DNA of 64,000 nt from assembly GCF_900454865.1 (NCBI RefSeq), contig NZ_UGTV01000015.1, positions 744,001 to 808,000 of the forward strand. The letters are read 5' to 3'. This document shows, in pieces, positions 1-10,396 of the stretch. The stretch's first letter is position 1. Each line of letters begins with the position of its first letter. Below the pieces are notes generated by a model. It had not been told where the DNA came from. It saw only the letters and a program-made list of their open reading frames with translations, and did no database searches. The stretch is from Pasteurella canis. Its GTDB lineage: Bacteria > Pseudomonadota > Gammaproteobacteria > Enterobacterales > Pasteurellaceae. Both the position numbers and the translations under genes were made by a program.

Positions 1-577
1 AGAAACAAAACGTCAGTTATTAGCAAAAGAAGGGCGCCTACCTGATGCGGTGATTGCTGCTGTAGGCGGTGGTTCTAATGCAATCGGCATTTTTACTGAT
101 TTCATTGAAGAAAAACAGGTAAAATTAATTGGTATTGAACCCGCAGGGAAAGGAATTTCAACAGGTCAACATGGTGCACCACTGCGCCATGGTCGAACAG
201 GTATTTACTTCGGTATGAAAGCCCCTCTCATGCAAACCCCAGATGGACAGATTGAAGAGTCTTATTCTATTTCTGCAGGTTTAGATTTCCCTTCTGTTGG
301 ACCGCAACATGCACATCTTTATTCAACAGGTCGTGCCGAATATGAGTCAATTACTGATGATGAAGCACTTGAAGCCTTTCAAGCCCTTGCACGTCATGAA
401 GGAATTATTCCTGCATTAGAAAGTTCACATGCTCTTGCTTATGCATTAAAACTAATCCGGCAATCCCCTGAAAAAAAACAGTTATTAGTAGTAAATTTAT
501 CTGGTCGTGGTGATAAAGATATTTTTACTGTAGACAAAATTTTAGCTGAAAAGGAGTTTTCTCATGAGCCGTTTTAA
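1..577 (+). CDS. trpB: Tryptophan synthase beta chain, 3' part
   Basis: This is the C-terminal part (about 191 residues) of the PLP enzyme that condenses indole with serine to give tryptophan. The reading frame is open from base 2, so the gene begins before the window. Visible family features are the phosphate-cofactor loop GGGSNAIG, the GIEPAGKG segment, ESSHALAYA and the C-terminal SGRGDKD block, all intact. Its stop overlaps the trpA start by 14 bases, the usual coupling of the two subunits. No missing residue is seen in the part present, in contrast to its partner TrpA. Confidence 0.95.
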   Translation, partial: ETKRQLLAKEGRLPDAVIAAVGGGSNAIGIFTDFIEEKQVKLIGIEPAGKGISTGQHGAPLRHGRTGIYFGMKAPLMQTPDGQIEESYSISAGLDFPSVGPQHAHLYSTGRAEYESITDDEALEAFQALARHEGIIPALESSHALAYALKLIRQSPEKKQLLVVNLSGRGDKDIFTVDKILAEKEFSHEPF

Positions 578-1373
578 TCAGTTATTTCATCAGTTAAATA
601 TGAAAAATGAGGGGGCATTTATTCCTTTTGTCACACTTTGTGATCCAAACTTCGATCGCTCTTTTGATATCATTTGTGCTTTAATTGAAAGCGGTGCAGA
701 TGCATTAAAAGTAGGTTTTCCTTTTTCTGATCCGTTATTAGATGCCCCTATCATTCAAGCAGCAAATAAACGCGCTCTTGAAGCGGCTTGTAGCAGTAAA
801 GAAAGTTTTGCCTTATTAGCTAAAGTGCGGTCTAAATTTCCAGGCATTCCTATTGGCTTATTGCTATGTGCAAATCTCGTCTATGCACAAGGGATTGAAT
901 GCTTTTATCAACGTTGTGCAGAAGCTGGTGTAGATGCAGTACTCATTGTCGATGTACCTTTATTCGCTCATCGAGAGTTTACGCCTTCAGCAGAGAAATA
1001 TAGTATTCAGCAAGTTTTTATTTGTCCGCCTAATGCTGATGAGAAAACTATCCAACAAGTGGCTAAATATAGTCAAGGCTATACATATCTAATTTCTCGA
1101 GCAGATGTAACTAGTGCGAACAATCAAGACAAAGCGAAAAGTTTAGATACCCTTGTTGAACGTTTAAAAGCCAACCATGCACCACCTATTTTACAAGGGG
1201 TTGATATTTCTCAACCAGAACAAGTTCGAGAAACGATTCAATCAGGCATTACTGGCGTGATATCTGACTCTGCTATTGTTAAAATTATTGAACAGTATTT
1301 AACACAGCCAGAACAAGGTCTTATCACATTAGCTGAATTTGTTAAAAAAATGAAAAAAGCCACCGCACTTTAA
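564..1373 (+). CDS. trpA: Tryptophan synthase alpha chain, probably catalytically inactive
   Basis: Full-length TrpA homologue (269 residues, the usual size), which normally cleaves indole-glycerol phosphate to indole and channels it to TrpB. The barrel framework is clear: [45 protein letters not shown]. Several active-site positions are changed relative to E. coli TrpA. The catalytic Glu49 is Lys49 (codon AAA) and Gly61 is Ala. The phosphate-binding glycines are replaced: the GVTG loop reads DVTS (181-184), GFG reads GVD (212-214) and SGS reads SDS (234-236). Asp60 is kept. The frame is undamaged. Known family chemistry therefore predicts little or no activity. It may be an early-stage pseudogene or a structural partner for TrpB. 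Uptake signals lie at 823 and at the very end (1362). Confidence 0.9.
   Translation: MSRFNQLFHQLNMKNEGAFIPFVTLCDPNFDRSFDIICALIESGADALKVGFPFSDPLLDAPIIQAANKRALEAACSSKESFALLAKVRSKFPGIPIGLLLCANLVYAQGIECFYQRCAEAGVDAVLIVDVPLFAHREFTPSAEKYSIQQVFICPPNADEKTIQQVAKYSQGYTYLISRADVTSANNQDKAKSLDTLVERLKANHAPPILQGVDISQPEQVRETIQSGITGVISDSAIVKIIEQYLTQPEQGLITLAEFVKKMKKATAL
823..831 (+). repeat. DNA uptake signal sequence inside trpA
   Basis: Perfect AAGTGCGGT core followed by C, the Haemophilus-type uptake signal recognised during natural transformation of this Pasteurellaceae branch. It is read in the trpA frame as K-V-R. Confidence 0.85.
1362..1370 (-). repeat. DNA uptake signal sequence at the trpA 3' end
   Basis: Complement of the AAGTGCGGT core. 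It supplies the last three sense codons of trpA (Thr-Ala-Leu) directly before the TAA stop. Confidence 0.85.
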
Positions 1374-1380
1374 ACTATAT

Positions 1381-1415
1381 AAAAAAGCCCAATCAATCAT
1401 GATCGGGCTTTTTTA
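1381..1415. terminator. Bidirectional terminator between trpA and the TonB receptor gene
   Basis: Stem AAGCCCAATC / GATCGGGCTT with one mismatch, flanked by A6 on the left and T6 on the right. It can stop transcription from trpA rightwards and from the convergent receptor gene leftwards. It lies directly against the receptor stop codon. Confidence 0.85.
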
Positions 1416-3647
1416 TTAAAATTGTTGTGTAACACTAAATTTAACATTTCGTCCTAAACCAGATGCGAGTTCACCTAGATATGGATGATAAGAACGGTTA
1501 AATAGATTATCAACAGTGACTTTAAAATTGAGACCTTTTAATCTTGAAGGGCTCCAAGAAGCAAATACACCATGTAAACTATAGCCTTTTGAGGAAGGTA
1601 GTGACCAGTATACTGCTTTAGGATCACCCGCAATTGGCGATCTATCTTGTCTTCTAACAAACTCAGCTCTCCATCCTGCAGTCAAATAATAATGAGGTAT
1701 ATTGAAACCTAAAGTGACTGTCGCTTTTCTTGCTGGTATTTCAGCGATCCATGTTTTTGTTTTACCCCATGGATTTCTAGGCGAAGTATCACGTCGTCCT
1801 TTTACATAAGAATAAGTCGCACTACCGAAGAGATATTTTGATTGATAGTAGGCTTCTAGCTCTGCACCCTGAATAACATAACCAGGTAAGTTACGGTAAT
1901 TACTAATAATTCCAGAACAAACATTATTATCAACATCTAAAGCATTTTCTACACAATTTACACCTCGTGTTTTAAAGATCTCATTTTTACCCCGATTATA
2001 AAAATACGTTGCTCGGAATTGTAATGAATCATCTTTTAAAATAGTATCGTCAAAACTAAAAACGCCTCCTATTCTAGTTTGGTTTATCGTTTCTTTATCT
2101 AAATTTAGAGATGTGGCTGTTACTGAGGCTGAAGAATATTGAGTTTCATATTGTTCATCAACCACAGGCGCACGCCAAGTACGGCTATAATTAGCAAATA
2201 AATTCAAATACGTTGTCACATCATAATTTAACCCTAAATAATAAGACCAGCCACTATAGTTTCTCTGACTATAGTCATGTCCAACAGACTTATCGTTATA
2301 AACAGGAGCAATATTTGCTTTACCGATATTATTAATATGATCGTAACGCAATCCTGCTGTAAATAAGATATCTTGCCATTTCATTTGATCTTGTAAATAC
2401 AATGCTTGAGTATATTGGCGACCAGATGGCATATAAGAAGGTTGGAAATAGCCATAGTTATATTTAGGATTTTTAGCACCTGCTTTATGATATATTAATG
2501 TATCTCTTTTACTTTTTATCCATTGCAAACCAAGTAAAAATTCGTGATCAACATTATGTGTAGTAAACGTACTTGTATTATTGATATCTACGCTCATATC
2601 TGAGTAAGTAATCCAACTCTTATTCCCTAACGTACCTAAAAAAGAAGAAGCTGCTTTTTCATGACGAGAATCATTTTGTGTTGTTTTACTATAACTTAAT
2701 TGAGCCGCTAAATTAATCCATTGACTACTTTCAGGGAAATAACGGTACTGTAAAGTGTAACTTTCATCTTTTTGATCTCGATAAACAAGTTTTCTTTTCC
2801 AAGCAATATCTAATCCATATTTTCTTATTTCTTCAACCGTTGGTTTTGAAGAAATATCTCTTTTAGCAGCCCAAGGTTCCCAACCAGAATGAGAACCATA
2901 AGCTCCAGAAAAGGTCAATAAATGTTCAGGAGAAATAGCCCAATTTGCTTTTACTAAAGCACTTTTTTGGTTATTACGCGAAAAGAGAATTTTACTTCCG
3001 TCTGGTCTTGTGTAGTTACCCGCATTGCGTACTGAACCAAATAGTAATAAATCAAGATTACGTTGTTCATTTTGTAAAAATAATCCGCCACTATAAGTTT
3101 TCTGATTATTATTACTATTATTTCCATATTTAAATAAACCACCAATTTTTTGATTATCACTTAAAAAATCAGACGCATTTTTAGTTTCAAATTTCACTGT
3201 GCCAGCAAACCCACCATTACCATATCGTGGGGAATAATTTCCTTTATCTACAGTCACTTTATTTAATAATTCTGGCTCAATAAACACTGAGCCTTGTTGA
3301 TATTTCTCAAAGCTCTTCGTCGCACCATCTAATTGAACTCGTACATCTTCAGCATCGCCCATTCCATTAATGTTTAATGTTTGTCCACCTGGACGAAATC
3401 CACCTGCCATATTAACACCAGGTAAAATATTAATTAAATCAGCTGCATTATCTGATTGTTGTTGATCAATATTTTTCTGCTTCAATACTGAGCGACCTGC
3501 TGTTTTATTTTCTTCATCAGAAGAAACGATGATAGGTAATAGTTGTTCTGTGGAAGATTCAACTTTTGCAAAAGCGGCATTGGCATTGATGTAACTTATT
3601 GATAATAAGAATAAGGTTAAATGTCCTTTTTTGAATTGCTTTCTCAT
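1416..3647 (-). CDS. TonB-dependent outer-membrane receptor, probably haem/haemoprotein type
   Basis: 743-residue outer-membrane receptor. It has an N-terminal signal peptide (cleavage expected after ANAAFA, about residue 27), a possible TonB-box-like segment (LLPIIVSS) and a plug domain (about 50-160) with ADLINILPGV, RPGGQTLNINGMGD and the GNYSPRYGNGGFAGTV block. A long beta-barrel follows, ending in Phe as porin-like barrels do. The C-terminal NLFNRSYHPYLGELASGLGRN resembles the HasR/HemR/Hup group of haem and haemoglobin receptors, so the substrate is inferred only to class level. Start supported by an AAGGATGG ribosome site. A Fur-like operator lies just upstream, fitting iron-repressed expression. 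It stands alone, convergent with trpA. Confidence 0.85.
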   Translation of the reverse strand: MRKQFKKGHLTLFLLSISYINANAAFAKVESSTEQLLPIIVSSDEENKTAGRSVLKQKNIDQQQSDNAADLINILPGVNMAGGFRPGGQTLNINGMGDAEDVRVQLDGATKSFEKYQQGSVFIEPELLNKVTVDKGNYSPRYGNGGFAGTVKFETKNASDFLSDNQKIGGLFKYGNNSNNNQKTYSGGLFLQNEQRNLDLLLFGSVRNAGNYTRPDGSKILFSRNNQKSALVKANWAISPEHLLTFSGAYGSHSGWEPWAAKRDISSKPTVEEIRKYGLDIAWKRKLVYRDQKDESYTLQYRYFPESSQWINLAAQLSYSKTTQNDSRHEKAASSFLGTLGNKSWITYSDMSVDINNTSTFTTHNVDHEFLLGLQWIKSKRDTLIYHKAGAKNPKYNYGYFQPSYMPSGRQYTQALYLQDQMKWQDILFTAGLRYDHINNIGKANIAPVYNDKSVGHDYSQRNYSGWSYYLGLNYDVTTYLNLFANYSRTWRAPVVDEQYETQYSSASVTATSLNLDKETINQTRIGGVFSFDDTILKDDSLQFRATYFYNRGKNEIFKTRGVNCVENALDVDNNVCSGIISNYRNLPGYVIQGAELEAYYQSKYLFGSATYSYVKGRRDTSPRNPWGKTKTWIAEIPARKATVTLGFNIPHYYLTAGWRAEFVRRQDRSPIAGDPKAVYWSLPSSKGYSLHGVFASWSPSRLKGLNFKVTVDNLFNRSYHPYLGELASGLGRNVKFSVTQQF

Positions 3648-3662
3648 TTTCCATCCTTAATA

Positions 3663-3681
3663 AGTAATGATAATTGTTTTT
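3663..3681. promoter_or_regulatory. Fur box upstream of the TonB receptor gene
   Basis: AGTAATGATAATTGTTTTT matches the 19-base Fur consensus at about 13 positions, including an uninterrupted TAATGATAAT core. It lies 16-34 bases before the receptor start codon on the minus strand, a position from which Fur could block transcription or initiation. Confidence 0.6.
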
Positions 3682-3760
3682 ATTTTAATCAAGAGTGAAA
3701 ATTTTAAATAGATTAGAATAAAAATCAATATTTTTATTAGTTATTTGTTTCTTTTCAACA

Positions 3761-3790
3761 TTTACCTCATTTCAATTTGTAAGATATACT
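3761..3790 (+). promoter_or_regulatory. Candidate sigma-70 promoter for can
   Basis: TTTACC (3761-3766) and TATACT (3785-3790) are separated by 18 bases and end 32 bases before the carbonic anhydrase start. The -10 is good and the -35 only fair. Confidence 0.4.
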
Positions 3791-3822
3791 AACGCTCTGT
3801 TTCTGCTGTATAGGAAAACTGA

Positions 3823-4509
3823 ATGAAAAAAATTGAACAACTTTTTGCTAATAACTATAGTTGGGCTTTACGTATGAAAGAGGAGAACTCCTCTTATTTT
3901 AAAGAATTGGCTGATCATCAAACGCCTAGTTATCTCTGGATTGGCTGCTCTGATAGTCGTGTTCCTGCAGAAAAATTAACCAATTTAGGGCCTGGGGAAC
4001 TATTTGTTCATCGTAATGTGGCAAATCAAGTTATTCATACTGATCTCAATTGCCTTTCTGTAGTGCAATATGCAGTAGATGTATTAAATATTGAGCATAT
4101 TATTATTTGTGGGCACACTAATTGTGGAGGGATAAAAGCCGCAATAGCAGACCAAGATTTGGGCTTAATTAATAATTGGTTACTTCATCTTCGTGATATT
4201 TGGTATAAACATAGCCATCTACTCGGCAACTTATCGCCAGAAAATCGTGCGGATATGTTGACACGTATTAATGTCGCAGAACAAGTTTATAATTTAGGTC
4301 GTTCCTCTATTATCAAATCTGCTTGGAAAAATGGTAAAAAATTGTCTCTGCATGGCTGGGTTTATGATGTAAATGACGGTTTTTTAATCGATCAAGGTGT
4401 TATGGCAACTAGCCGAGAAACTTTGGAGATCTCTTATCGCAATGCTATTGCACGTTTGTTAAAACTTAATGAAGATGAAATTATAAAAAAAGAATATGAG
4501 GAAGAATGA
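3823..4509 (+). CDS. can: Beta-class carbonic anhydrase
   Basis: Cytoplasmic zinc enzyme (228 residues) interconverting CO2 and bicarbonate, which feeds carboxylases such as PEP carboxylase (encoded at 41 kb). Zinc ligands are seen at Cys42, Asp44, His98 and Cys101 in the CSDSR and HTNCGG motifs. Trp39, Arg64 and Tyr181, the residues that form the non-catalytic bicarbonate site in the H. influenzae enzyme, are all present, so allosteric bicarbonate inhibition is expected. Sequence and length are very close to the remembered H. influenzae protein. It is monocistronic, divergent from the TonB receptor and followed by a strong terminator. Confidence 0.96.
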   Translation: MKKIEQLFANNYSWALRMKEENSSYFKELADHQTPSYLWIGCSDSRVPAEKLTNLGPGELFVHRNVANQVIHTDLNCLSVVQYAVDVLNIEHIIICGHTNCGGIKAAIADQDLGLINNWLLHLRDIWYKHSHLLGNLSPENRADMLTRINVAEQVYNLGRSSIIKSAWKNGKKLSLHGWVYDVNDGFLIDQGVMATSRETLEISYRNAIARLLKLNEDEIIKKEYEEE

Positions 4510-4510
4510 T

Positions 4511-4547
4511 AAAAAAACAGCATCTATTTTTAAGATGCTGTTTTTAA
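4511..4547. terminator. Bidirectional terminator after can
   Basis: Perfect stem ACAGCATCT / AGATGCTGT with A-rich left and T-rich right flanks. It serves can and the convergent membrane fusion gene. Confidence 0.85.
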
Positions 4548-4564
4548 TTAAATAACCTGATAAA

Positions 4565-6718
4565 TTAATGCTTTAAAGATAAAATACCGTACTTATATTC
4601 AGTAATCATATTTCTATCTGTAATCACTTCTAATGGTCTTTTTATTGAAGAAAAGTCAATATCTTTATAAGGTATTATGTGATCATTCAAAATAATTTTT
4701 GTTCCCAGTTCAACCTTCTCAGCAGAAGTAAAGACTTTTTTCCCATCTTGCCAAGTTAGTTTTGTTAATGCATCCGAAACCTGCTCTTCCGTTAAATTTG
4801 TAACAGGTTTCAGAGAACCTAATGCCATGTTGACGTACTTGTAGGTATAAGGATAAACTTGTTGTGTTGTAAATAACGCATCTAAAGAGCCTGTTGTATT
4901 AAAATACACAAAGCCATTATTATTTAAATGCTGTTTTGTTAATTCTAAAAAATCTTGACTTAATAAATTAGTTGCATAACTTCGCCAATGGAATGTTGTA
5001 TTCATTAAGATAAAATCAAATTTTTCATCTTTATTTTTAGTTAACCATCTACGTCCATCATCCGTCACAATATTGATTCTTCTATCTTTCAAAATTTTTG
5101 CCATTTCTGGATAAGAATTTGCTAATAATGGATAGGCAGGATTTAGCTCTACAACCGTGATTGACTCTAAATGAGGCATTGAAGCTAAAACACTGACCCA
5201 AGAGCCTGTACTTAAACCAACAACTAATACTTTTTTTGCTTCTGGGGCAATTGCAGATAATAAATAAGCACGATGAATACCATTAGTATTATGGTCAATA
5301 TCAATATTTAACATACCATCATAAACATTACTTCCATAAACAATATGTTCATTATCTTTATTAGCATAAACTTGTATCAATCCGTGCTTATTTTCAATAA
5401 TTCTTTCAGTTAATAAATTATCCTTTTCAGATAACACTCGAATGATATTGTCTGGTAAAAAAATACATAAAGCAGAAAACAGTGCAACACTCAAAGAAAC
5501 TCTTTTCAATGTTTTGTGAGCTAGACAAAAATATGCAATCACAAAAGTACACAGAATGATGACAAAATATGTTTGCTGGGTATTTAATAGATCAAGTAAA
5601 TAAAAACCAATAAAAATTGGTGCTAAAGTACAACCTAATACATTCGCAAAATACACATTAGAAATAGCTGCACCCGTTTTTTTATTTTCAGATCCTAAGT
5701 GATGCACAATAGGAAAAACAATACCACGCAATAATGCAATGATAAAAACACCTAAGATAAATATAGCTCTATTTGAAGCATGGCTAATTAATACGAGAAT
5801 GAACAAATCAAAAAATGCGGCAACAACAAACACTTTACCAATATAATCGATACTCGCTTGACCCATTTGGCAGACTTTTTTGCCAATATAAGACCCAAAA
5901 GCAATCCCTAATAAAAATAATGCAAGAATAATTGAAAAAGCTTGAGGTATTGATGCTGAATAAAATGAAAACAATCTTATCCAAATCACTTCTAAACTTA
6001 AGCTTAAAAAACCACCTACAAAAGATAAGATAACGGCTTTTTGAATAATATGATGAGTGGAATTGATTACCTCTGCTTGTTTAGTCATTTGATAACTTTC
6101 TTCCTCTAAAGCAATATCATTACCAGTATTGCGATAAAGCAGAAATATAACAAATGCAATGAAGCTGTTAATTGCGCCTGCAATATAAATCACTTGCTCT
6201 AAATCAAAATAACTAAATAGAAAAAAACCAGTCATAATACAAGCGCTAGACGCACCTAAAGTATTCACAAAATATAACCAGCCAATATTATTCCCGATAT
6301 TATCGACATAACGATTTAAATGCTGAGTTAATAAAGGCAGTGTACTACCCATTAAAAATGTTGGAAACAATAGCAATAAGAAATTAGCTAATGCAATTGT
6401 CGAAATATTTGAATATAAAAATATATTTTTAACTAACTCAATTAATGTTGGACTCGCAAAACCAAATGCCCCTATACCTAATTCAGCTAGTGCAAAAATA
6501 AGAACAATTTTCTGTGGATATTTATCTGCAATTCGTCCTCCGCAATATGCGCCAATACCTAAACCAGCCATAAATACGGCGATGATGATTGTAATCGATT
6601 CTAGATCGACACCAAACGCAGTAAATAATAAACGCTGCCAAGCAATTTGATAAATTAAGGCAGCAAATCCTGAAAGAAAAAAGATTGTCTTAATGATATT
6701 TAAATTTCCATTTTTCAT
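4565..6718 (-). CDS. Membrane protein: MFS-like transporter region fused to a spermidine-synthase-like domain
   Basis: 717-residue inner-membrane protein. Residues 1 to about 410 contain many hydrophobic segments with an MFS-like signature (GLGIGAYCGGRIADKYP, and a repeat around GIAFGSYIGKKV). Residues about 430-717 form a Rossmann methyltransferase-fold domain of the aminopropyltransferase type, with VLVVGLSTGSW, the acidic strand end ITVVELNP and NIVTDDGRRWL. The canonical catalytic Asp-containing loop is replaced by an MNTTFHWR segment (about residue 570), so ordinary spermidine synthesis is doubtful. The start codon overlaps the stop of the upstream phosphoethanolamine transferase gene by one base (TAATG), implying coupled translation. 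Function unknown; a lipid or LPS-related role is inference from the neighbour. Confidence 0.8.
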   Translation of the reverse strand: MKNGNLNIIKTIFFLSGFAALIYQIAWQRLLFTAFGVDLESITIIIAVFMAGLGIGAYCGGRIADKYPQKIVLIFALAELGIGAFGFASPTLIELVKNIFLYSNISTIALANFLLLLFPTFLMGSTLPLLTQHLNRYVDNIGNNIGWLYFVNTLGASSACIMTGFFLFSYFDLEQVIYIAGAINSFIAFVIFLLYRNTGNDIALEEESYQMTKQAEVINSTHHIIQKAVILSFVGGFLSLSLEVIWIRLFSFYSASIPQAFSIILALFLLGIAFGSYIGKKVCQMGQASIDYIGKVFVVAAFFDLFILVLISHASNRAIFILGVFIIALLRGIVFPIVHHLGSENKKTGAAISNVYFANVLGCTLAPIFIGFYLLDLLNTQQTYFVIILCTFVIAYFCLAHKTLKRVSLSVALFSALCIFLPDNIIRVLSEKDNLLTERIIENKHGLIQVYANKDNEHIVYGSNVYDGMLNIDIDHNTNGIHRAYLLSAIAPEAKKVLVVGLSTGSWVSVLASMPHLESITVVELNPAYPLLANSYPEMAKILKDRRINIVTDDGRRWLTKNKDEKFDFILMNTTFHWRSYATNLLSQDFLELTKQHLNNNGFVYFNTTGSLDALFTTQQVYPYTYKYVNMALGSLKPVTNLTEEQVSDALTKLTWQDGKKVFTSAEKVELGTKIILNDHIIPYKDIDFSSIKRPLEVITDRNMITEYKYGILSLKH

Positions 6719-8340
6719 TATTTTACATCCTTGATTTTATGAATAGAATCTTCTTCTAGCTCATTAAAGCTAATATTTTTTTCAAAATTAAATACTTTAA
6801 TGTCCTCATCATCCTGATCAGAAAAGAAATCATAATGCTTATTCAATTCTTGTGTCGTAATATTTAACCATTGGCTAAATCCATACATAAAATTAAACGC
6901 ACTTCGCTTTGTGTTAACGACTTTTCTCACTAAGTCATCACTTGAAACTTTGAAAAAAGGTACTTCATAATTTGACTTAAACTTAGAATCGTAATCTAAA
7001 TTGAATTTTTCTTTATTATCTTTTTCAATATGATTGAGACCATGATCGGAAAAGTAAATTAATGAATAACTTTCATTTCTACTCTTTAATAAGTCAACTG
7101 TGTCACTAATTAATTTATCAGTTTTTAAGATGCTATTAACATAACATGACATCTTTTTGTTTATAAACTCTAATTTTTTCTCTTCTTCAGTAATACGTTG
7201 ACAAAAATCCTGATGTGACCCCATTAAGTGCAAAACAAATAACCTTGTTTTTGATGTATTATTATTTATATCTAAACGTTCTCTAAGCTTTTCAAGCAAT
7301 TTAAAATCATCTTCATCTCCAGTATTAAACCCACCTTTCTTAGTGAAATAGAAGAAATCTGCACCCGCCCCAATTCGACTTGCAATAGTATCATATTTAC
7401 CAATACTACCTTGATTAGATAGCCAATTTGTTTCAATACCAGCTGCTTTTGCTAACGTAATAATGTTATAGCTATAATCTATCTTTTTATCTTTCTTAAA
7501 GTACAGTGATTTTAATAATGAATGATATGTAGCTGGTGCAGCAGAAATATAACCACTATTAATATAGCCTTTTGTTTTATCTAAAAAAGGACTTGTTGGT
7601 AATTCAAAGCCATAAGTCGATAAATAATCGCGACGAGCACTTTCCCCAATAATTAAAACATAATTCTGATATTCTGGAGAAGCCGATAATACTTGCCAAG
7701 GGGGCATCACATAAGCCGCCTTTTCTAACTCAGCTTTCTCGCTATAATAATCTCGGATACTTTCATAAATATTCACATAAAAAGAAATAATATTAATTGG
7801 GCTATTAGATAGTGTCCATCTCGTCTCTTCATCTTCTTCTGAAGAACGCTCTAAATAAAATTTAGTAGGTATATATAAGAGTGAAAAACAAAATACACCA
7901 AACAAGATGATATACATGACTCTTTTTTTACTATCAAATGGAGAACGTTGATTATATTTTTTTAATCTAATTAAAATAATTGCAGCTAAAATATAAAAAA
8001 GAGGAAATAATAGCTGAGAAAAGCTTATTTTCTGCATAAACTCTAGAGATTCATCTATATTTGTTTCCAAAAATGCTGCAACAATTCCAGAATTCAAAGA
8101 ACCATAATATTGAGATATAGGATAATATAACGAGAGTGTAATAGTGATAAAGAATACGATAAAAGAAAATAATTTCTCATTATATGCATACAACAAATAA
8201 TAAAAGATAAAAACACCTAATACTGCATAATGTATGCTTTGTTCTGGCGAAATAAGAGTTGAAGCAAAAGAAAATAGTAGTAGCCAAAGATAAAATAATC
8301 TTCTTTTTAAATAATTAATAAAGTTCTTAAACATCTTCAT
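6718..8340 (-). CDS. Phosphoethanolamine transferase (sulfatase superfamily), LPS-modifying type
   Basis: 540-residue inner-membrane enzyme with five N-terminal transmembrane segments (within about residues 14-155) and a periplasmic alkaline-phosphatase-fold domain. Family marks are the metal-binding GESARRDYLSTYGF, the expected nucleophile Thr271 in AAPATYHSL, HLMGSHQDF and YFSDHGLN. Members move phosphoethanolamine from phosphatidylethanolamine to lipid A, Kdo or inner-core heptose; the acceptor here cannot be read from sequence, although Pasteurellaceae use such enzymes on inner-core heptose. It is first in a two-gene unit, overlapping the next gene by one base. The C terminus is unusually acidic. 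Confidence 0.82.
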   Translation of the reverse strand: MKMFKNFINYLKRRLFYLWLLLFSFASTLISPEQSIHYAVLGVFIFYYLLYAYNEKLFSFIVFFITITLSLYYPISQYYGSLNSGIVAAFLETNIDESLEFMQKISFSQLLFPLFYILAAIILIRLKKYNQRSPFDSKKRVMYIILFGVFCFSLLYIPTKFYLERSSEEDEETRWTLSNSPINIISFYVNIYESIRDYYSEKAELEKAAYVMPPWQVLSASPEYQNYVLIIGESARRDYLSTYGFELPTSPFLDKTKGYINSGYISAAPATYHSLLKSLYFKKDKKIDYSYNIITLAKAAGIETNWLSNQGSIGKYDTIASRIGAGADFFYFTKKGGFNTGDEDDFKLLEKLRERLDINNNTSKTRLFVLHLMGSHQDFCQRITEEEKKLEFINKKMSCYVNSILKTDKLISDTVDLLKSRNESYSLIYFSDHGLNHIEKDNKEKFNLDYDSKFKSNYEVPFFKVSSDDLVRKVVNTKRSAFNFMYGFSQWLNITTQELNKHYDFFSDQDDEDIKVFNFEKNISFNELEEDSIHKIKDVK

Positions 8341-8491
8341 AAACGTGAAAAACTAAAAAAGGCGTTTATTATACAATAAACGATTTTAACTGATAATATA
8401 GAAACCGAAATTTTTAAAGGTATGCTACTCTACCAGCAATATCTTTGTTAGAATAAGTCTATTTTATGTACATATGATTTAGGAAAATTGG

Positions 8492-9349
8492 ATGACAAAC
8501 GCTCAGTATCTAATTGAAATAACAGAACAAAATTTAAATGAAACATTACAGCTTTCGGAACAATCACCCTTAGTGATTGTTTTCTATGCTCCTAGCCATC
8601 AAACTTCATTAGAATTTACCGCACTTTTACAACGCTATGCAGAGCAATATCAAGGTCAATTCGTATTAGCAAAAGTTAATTGTGAAAAAGAGCAAATGAT
8701 TGCCGCACAATTTCGTATTCAAGCCTTGCCGACAACTTATTTATTCAAAGCGGGACAAGCATTAGATGCTTTTCAAGGCAGCCTAGATGAACAATCATTA
8801 CAACAACGCCTAGCTATTATTCTTCCTAAAGAGGAAGAAATTAAATTTATGAAGGCATTATCATTACTGGAAACAGAAAATTACCAAGAAGCTCTACCTT
8901 TATTAAAAGAAGCATGGGAAATTTCTGATAAGCGAAACAGTGATATTGCCTTATTATACGCGGAAACATATATAGCGATGAAAAAAGTTGAACCTGCGCA
9001 AGATATTTTAAATCAAATTCCATTACAAGATCGAGATAATCGCTGGCAAGGATTACAAGCACAAATTGACCTATTAATTCAAGCAGCAGATACACCCGAA
9101 ATCCAACAGCTACAGAAAGATTTTGCACAAAATCCATCTCCTGTGCTTGCCTTAAAATTAGCAGTACAGCTTCATCAAGCTAATCGTGATGAAGAGGCTC
9201 TATCTTTGCTCTTTACACTATTAAAAAATGATTTGAATGCAGCAAATGGCGAAGTAAAACAACAATTTCTATCCATTTTATCTGCAATTGGACAAAACGA
9301 TCCAATTACAGCTAAATACCGCCGTTTACTCTATTCCTTATTATATTAA
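8492..9349 (+). CDS. cnoX: Chaperedoxin CnoX (YbbN): thioredoxin-like domain plus TPR-like region
   Basis: 285 residues, matching the E. coli CnoX length of about 284. Residues 8-110 form a thioredoxin fold (VIVFYAPSHQTS at the active-site position, ALPTTYLF with the cis-proline); residues about 115-285 are TPR-like helices. The CXXC motif is entirely absent: both cysteine positions are replaced (S-H-Q-T). E. coli CnoX already lacks the first cysteine, so the family acts as a holdase/chaperone rather than a reductase. Cys64 lies elsewhere in the domain. It stands 90 bases before trxB on the same strand. An uptake signal lies at 8618. Confidence 0.85.
   Translation: MTNAQYLIEITEQNLNETLQLSEQSPLVIVFYAPSHQTSLEFTALLQRYAEQYQGQFVLAKVNCEKEQMIAAQFRIQALPTTYLFKAGQALDAFQGSLDEQSLQQRLAIILPKEEEIKFMKALSLLETENYQEALPLLKEAWEISDKRNSDIALLYAETYIAMKKVEPAQDILNQIPLQDRDNRWQGLQAQIDLLIQAADTPEIQQLQKDFAQNPSPVLALKLAVQLHQANRDEEALSLLFTLLKNDLNAANGEVKQQFLSILSAIGQNDPITAKYRRLLYSLLY
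8618..8626 (-). repeat. DNA uptake signal sequence in cnoX
   Basis: Perfect complement of AAGTGCGGT, encoding Thr-Ala-Leu in the cnoX frame. Confidence 0.8.
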
Positions 9350-9400
9350 TAAGACAAATGAGAATGAATTGATAGCTTGAATATAAAGAAGTATCTATAA

Positions 9401-10396
<996 letters not shown>

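Noticed and set aside
2945-3160. Two short ORFs inside the TonB receptor gene
   Set aside because: Low-complexity, other-frame readings of a clear 743-residue gene.
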